The notes beneath the pieces are model-generated. The model saw only the letters and a program-made list of their open reading frames with translations. It was not told the DNA's origin and searched no databases. From Burkholderiales bacterium (GTDB taxonomy: Bacteria; Pseudomonadota; Gammaproteobacteria; Burkholderiales; Burkholderiaceae), in assembly GCA_947371645.1 (NCBI GenBank), contig CANBQJ010000047.1, forward strand, positions 1-20,356: a DNA stretch of 20,356 bases. The letters run 5' to 3'. Positions 17,773-20,356 of this stretch are shown piece after piece. Position 1 is the stretch's first letter; each line of letters opens with the position of its first letter. The position numbers and the translations under genes are program-made.

Positions 17773-17828
17773 GGCACCTGGGCACCGCGACACCAAGCGC
17801 ATTCAGGGCGACGGAGGGCCCAGGTGCC
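17773..17828. repeat. 11-bp inverted repeat across the pncC stop codon
   Basis: GGCACCTGGGC (17773-17783) and GCCCAGGTGCC (17818-17828) are perfect complements separated by 34 bases. The right arm is inside the last codons of pncC, the left arm beyond its stop. It might form a long-loop 3'-end hairpin of the thiL-pgpA-pncC transcript. No T-run follows. Confidence 0.35.
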
Positions 17829-18339
17829 TCAGCAAGCCGTCCAGGGCCTCGGCCACGGTCTGCTGGCGCACGGCATGGCGGTCGCCGCCAAACAGGCAGC
17901 GCCGGGCCTCGACGCCCCCATCCGGCCCGGCCCAGGCCAGCCAGACCGTGCCCACGGGCTTGTCCGGGCTGCCACCGCCCGGCCCGGCCACGCCCGTGAC
18001 GGCCACCGCCCACACGGCCTGAGCGGGCTTGCGCGCCTGCACCCCGGCTTGCGCCCCTGCGGCCATCGCGCGGGCCACGGGCTCGCTCACCGCGCCGTGC
18101 GCGGCCAGCAGCGCGGGCGGCACGCCCAGCAAGGCCGACTTGGCCTCGTTGCTGTAAGTGACCAGGCCCGCGTCGAACCAGGCGCTGGAGCCCGCCAGCT
18201 CGGTGCACCGGCCAGCGATCAGGCCGCCCGTGCACGATTCGGCCGTGACCAGCCAGTGGCCGCGCGCCGTCAAAGCGCTGGCCAGGGCCCGAACCCGTGC
18301 GGCCAGGCCGGCTTCATCCCAGGAGGTGTGTTCAGCCAT
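17803..18339 (-). CDS. pncC: CinA C-terminal family, nicotinamide-nucleotide amidase
   Basis: A 178-residue stand-alone CinA C-terminal domain. It has the family signature TAESCTGGLIAGRCTELAGS, then AGLVTYSNEAKSALLGV, GAVSEPVARAMAAGA, AVAVTGVAGPGGGSPDKPVG and GTVWLAWA. Members deamidate NMN to nicotinate mononucleotide in the pyridine nucleotide cycle. The competence-related N-terminal domain of full CinA is absent, as in E. coli PncC/YgaD. The start at 18339 has AGGGGC 7-8 bases upstream. The gene lies 39 bases downstream of pgpA on the same strand, the usual Burkholderiales order thiL-pgpA-pncC, so it is most likely cotranscribed. Its 3' end is part of an inverted repeat. Confidence 0.95.
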   Translation of the reverse strand: MAEHTSWDEAGLAARVRALASALTARGHWLVTAESCTGGLIAGRCTELAGSSAWFDAGLVTYSNEAKSALLGVPPALLAAHGAVSEPVARAMAAGAQAGVQARKPAQAVWAVAVTGVAGPGGGSPDKPVGTVWLAWAGPDGGVEARRCLFGGDRHAVRQQTVAEALDGLLRHLGPPSP

Positions 18340-18378
18340 GGTCTTGCCCCTGTGAGATGCCCCGATGCCGCACTGCCC

Positions 18379-18966
18379 TCAGCCCAGCAGGCTGGCGCCC
18401 ACGCCACCCTGGCGCACCGCCACCGGCAGGGCCAGGGCGATCAGGGTGCAGCCGGCGGCCACCAGGTCGTCGAACATGATCCCGAAGCCCTGGCGCCAGC
18501 CGATGACCTGGCCAGGCAGCAGCTTGAAGCGCTGATCGGCCCAGGCCACCGGGCCCGGCTTGACGGCATCGAAAAACCGGAAGACGGCAAACGCCAGGGC
18601 CTGCCCGCGCCAGTCCACCGGCGACATCACCCACAGGATCAACCAGAAGGCCCAGATTTCGTCCCAGACCACGGCGCCCGGGTCGGCCACGCCCATGGCA
18701 CGGGCGGTGCGGGTGCAGGCCCAGCAGCCCACGAACCAACCCACGAGCAGCAAGACGGCCCAGACGCGGTCGGCCAGGGCACCGGTGCCCAGCACATGCG
18801 AGATGAGCACGAAGCTGGCCCAGCCCCACAGCGTGCCCACGGTGCCGGGCGCCTTGGGGCTCAGGCCACTGCCAAAGCCCACGGCCATCAGGTGGGCGGG
18901 GTGGGCCCACCTCAGGGCCACCGAGGCGCGCCGGGGGGGCAAGGCGGGAACGAGGTCAGCGTTCAT
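18379..18966 (-). CDS. pgpA: Phosphatidylglycerophosphatase A
   Basis: A 195-residue inner-membrane enzyme that removes phosphate from phosphatidylglycerophosphate to yield phosphatidylglycerol. Diagnostic motifs are GFGSGLSPKAPGTVGTLWG (about 30-48), VVWDEIWAFW with the conserved DE pair, FRFFDAVKPGPVAWADQRF, and GIMFDDLVAAG near the C-terminus. These match E. coli PgpA (GFGSGLSP..PGT, DE, FRFFD..KP.P, DD). Four hydrophobic helices are visible. Length agrees with the family (about 165-195). The ATG at 18966 comes 5 bases after the thiL stop, so it is translationally coupled to thiL. Confidence 0.96.
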   Translation of the reverse strand: MNADLVPALPPRRASVALRWAHPAHLMAVGFGSGLSPKAPGTVGTLWGWASFVLISHVLGTGALADRVWAVLLLVGWFVGCWACTRTARAMGVADPGAVVWDEIWAFWLILWVMSPVDWRGQALAFAVFRFFDAVKPGPVAWADQRFKLLPGQVIGWRQGFGIMFDDLVAAGCTLIALALPVAVRQGGVGASLLG

Positions 18967-18971
18967 GCGAC

Positions 18972-19970
18972 TCAGGCCTTGAAGTGGTCAAAAGATGCCC
19001 AAAGGTTGGGCACGGGGGTCAGGGGCGCGTCGTCGGGCCAGGCGTCCAGCTCGCCGCGCCACAGGCTCAGGCCCGGTTCGGCCTTGGTGTGGCCGATGCG
19101 GCTGAGCGTCAGGCCCAGTTGCTCTCCGATGCGCACCACGGCCTCGCGCGCCTCAGGCGGGGCGGTGAACAGCAGCTCGTAGTCGTCGCCGCCAGCGAGG
19201 ATGCAGTCCAGGCGCTCGGCCTCGGCCCGGTCGGCCAGCCAGGGGCTGACCGGCAGCGCGTCGATCACCAGGGATGCGCCCACGCCACTGCGGCGCAGGA
19301 TGTGGCCCAGGTCGCCCAGCAGGCCGTCGGACACGTCGATGGCCGCGTGCGCCACCCCGCGCAGGGCCTGGCCCAGCGCCACCCGGGGCTCGGGGGCCTC
19401 CAGCCGTTCGCGCACCGCCGTCCAGGTGGCCGTGGGCAGGGCCAGCGTGCCGCGGAAGGCCTCCAGCGCCAGGCGGGCCTCACCGGGCCAGCCGCTCACC
19501 CAGATGTCGTCACCCACCCGCGCGCCACTGCGCAACAGGGCCTGGCCTGCGGGCACCTCGCCCATCACCGTGATGCCAATGGCCAGCGGGCCGGCAGTGG
19601 TGTCGCCGCCCACCAGCTCGCAGCCCCAGGCGTCGGACAGGGCCAGCAGGCCCTCGGCGAAGGCGGCCAGCCAGGCGGCGTCCACGCGCGGCAGCGTCAG
19701 GGCCAGGGTGAAGGCGCGGGGCTCGGCGCCACAAGCAGCCAGGTCGGACAGGTTGACGGCCAGGGCCTTGTGCCCCAGGCGCCGCGGCGGCACGGTCGAC
19801 AGGAAGTGCCGCCCTTCCACGAGGGTGTCGGTGGACACGGCCCAGTGCATCCCCGGGCGGGGCGCCAGGATGGCGCAGTCGTCGCCATTGCCCACCACCG
19901 CGTGGCGGGGGCCCACGCCCTGAGGGCGCATGAAAAACCGCTCGATCAGCTCGAATTCACCCAGGCTCAT
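18972..19970 (-). CDS. thiL: Thiamine-monophosphate kinase
   Basis: A 332-residue enzyme of the PurM/ThiL ATP-binding superfamily that phosphorylates thiamine monophosphate to thiamine diphosphate. Motifs in order are GEFELIERFF at the N-terminus, GNGDDCAILAP (28-37), STDTLVEGRHF (46-56), KALAVNLSDLAACGAEP, LVGGDTTAGPLAIGITVMGE, DVSDGLLGDLGHILRRSGVG and AGGDDYELLFT. The Asp clusters bind Mg-ATP. The start at 19970 (MSLGEFELIERFF) matches family N-termini; upstream in-frame sequence to 20252 overlaps the maeB start on the other strand and is not conserved in character. The ribosome site is weak. It is the first gene of thiL-pgpA-pncC and divergent from maeB. No TPP riboswitch is evident upstream. 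Confidence 0.96.
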   Translation of the reverse strand: MSLGEFELIERFFMRPQGVGPRHAVVGNGDDCAILAPRPGMHWAVSTDTLVEGRHFLSTVPPRRLGHKALAVNLSDLAACGAEPRAFTLALTLPRVDAAWLAAFAEGLLALSDAWGCELVGGDTTAGPLAIGITVMGEVPAGQALLRSGARVGDDIWVSGWPGEARLALEAFRGTLALPTATWTAVRERLEAPEPRVALGQALRGVAHAAIDVSDGLLGDLGHILRRSGVGASLVIDALPVSPWLADRAEAERLDCILAGGDDYELLFTAPPEAREAVVRIGEQLGLTLSRIGHTKAEPGLSLWRGELDAWPDDAPLTPVPNLWASFDHFKA

Positions 19971-20039
19971 GGCGGCATTGTCGGGCAGATCCTGGCGACA
20001 CCGCGGCGGCGAAGGCACCCCTGTTGTGGACATCCGCAG

Positions 20040-20072
20040 CCCCAAGCCTGGGGAACTCCCTAAAATCAGGGA
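20040..20072 (+). promoter_or_regulatory. Promoter -10 and inverted repeats upstream of maeB
   Basis: TAAAAT at 20061-20066 is a 5-of-6 match to the -10 box, with no good -35 at the usual distance. It sits inside TCCCT-AAAATC-AGGGA (20057-20072), and CCCCA-AGCC-TGGGG (20040-20053) lies just upstream. These small dyads could be regulator sites in the 180-base thiL-maeB gap. Confidence 0.4.
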
Positions 20073-20150
20073 CCAGCGACCCGGCCCAGGCCCGCGCCAA
20101 GCGCCCCTGCCCCTGCCGCAGCAGCCTCCCCAGGCACAACAAGGCACCGC

Positions 20151-20356
20151 ATGACCACTCCCGAACAAAAACGCGCCGAACTCAAGCAGGCCGCCCTCGA
20201 ATACCACGAGCTGCCCACGCCCGGCAAACTGGCCATCAGCGCCACCAAGCAACTCACCAACCAGCGCGACCTGGCGCTGGCGTACTCACCCGGTGTCGCT
20301 GCCCCCTGCGAAGAGATCGTCGAGAACCCGGCCAACGCCTTCAAGTACACCAGCCG
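20151..20356 (+). CDS. maeB: NADP-dependent malic enzyme (N-terminus only)
   Basis: The first 68 codons are present and the gene runs off the right edge. The N-terminus reads MTTPEQKRAELKQAALEYHE, then LPTPGKLAISATKQLTNQRD, LALAYSPGVAAPC and EEIVENPANAFKYTS. This is the characteristic opening of the bacterial MaeB family (Y/H-E-x-P-x-PGK, T-K-x-L-x-x-QRDL-x-LAYSPGVA-x-PC), usually followed by malate-binding, NADP-binding and a phosphotransacetylase-like domain. Those parts are outside the window. The enzyme oxidatively decarboxylates malate to pyruvate with NADPH formation. AAGG precedes the ATG by about 6 bases. It is divergent from thiL. Confidence 0.93.
   Translation, partial: MTTPEQKRAELKQAALEYHELPTPGKLAISATKQLTNQRDLALAYSPGVAAPCEEIVENPANAFKYTS

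Larger units (their letters stand above)
17546..17802 (-). promoter_or_regulatory. Leader and promoter region of the cyclase-kinase operon
   Basis: This 257-base gap between pncC and the first cyclase has no credible gene. It contains the sigma-28-like promoter, a run of eight C on the plus strand (17684-17691, G8 in the transcript), and a minus-strand RNA hairpin CAAGCC-CTCGA-GGCTTG (17595-17611). A second G/C-only stem (CGCGC...GCGCG, 17570-17587) lies nearer the start codon. Confidence 0.45.

Noticed and set aside
16088..18022. 644-codon plus-strand open frame over the cyclases and leader
   Set aside because: Antisense to a cyclase with intact GGEEF and to pncC; low-complexity composition and no recognisable fold.
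17581..19182. 533-codon plus-strand open frame over pncC, pgpA and thiL
   Set aside because: Opposite three well-supported housekeeping genes; composition typical of a shadow frame.
19971..20150. TPP riboswitch upstream of thiL
   Set aside because: No CTGAGA...ACCTGA-type thi-box elements in the thiL direction.

Overview
The window is a gene-dense, high-G+C stretch of what looks like a betaproteobacterial chromosome of the order Burkholderiales. That assignment is an inference from the gene set: a stand-alone infA with a C-terminal extension, a thiL-pgpA-pncC group divergent from an NADP-type malic enzyme gene, and a spuABC-like polyamine block. I see no insertion sequence, phage gene, CRISPR array, tRNA or rRNA. 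The two longest gene-free stretches are about 257 and 258 bases (17546-17802 and 6617-6874), and both are described as features.

Left part (1-5128). A minus-strand putrescine/polyamine catabolism block runs from a PuuD/SpuA-type gamma-glutamyl-GABA hydrolase through a PuuA/SpuB-type glutamine synthetase homologue to the first 48 codons of a class III aminotransferase (SpuC-like), which leaves the window. A LysR regulator lies upstream on the same strand and is divergent from a glutathione S-transferase gene. That gene is followed after 2 bases by an FMN-binding split-barrel protein. The lysR-GST gap holds a perfect ATTATT-N11-AATAAT dyad, and the gap before puuD holds a consensus sigma-54 element.

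Middle part (5144-10174). This holds a GNAT acetyltransferase with a palindrome over its predicted promoter, an infA copy with a long structured leader, and a protein made of three GAF-like units. The last is divergent from an Fsr-like MFS transporter. A small conserved membrane protein and a MAPEG-family membrane protein follow.

The most interesting part is 10210-17743. Five minus-strand genes are overlapping or tightly packed: two membrane-anchored GGDEF diguanylate cyclases, a 1104-residue hybrid histidine kinase (HAMP-HisKA-HATPase-REC-REC-Hpt), an outer-membrane beta-barrel, and a short periplasmic phosphate-binding-like protein. A sigma-28 (FliA)-like promoter lies upstream of the first cyclase. 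My inference is that this is one envelope-to-cytoplasm signalling unit: barrel and periplasmic protein sense or deliver a ligand, the kinase relays, and the cyclases make c-di-GMP, possibly tied to the flagellar regulon. The ligand and the output are not visible in the sequence.

Right end (17803-20356). thiL, pgpA and pncC/cinA form a minus-strand housekeeping operon, divergent from the start of maeB, which runs off the window edge.
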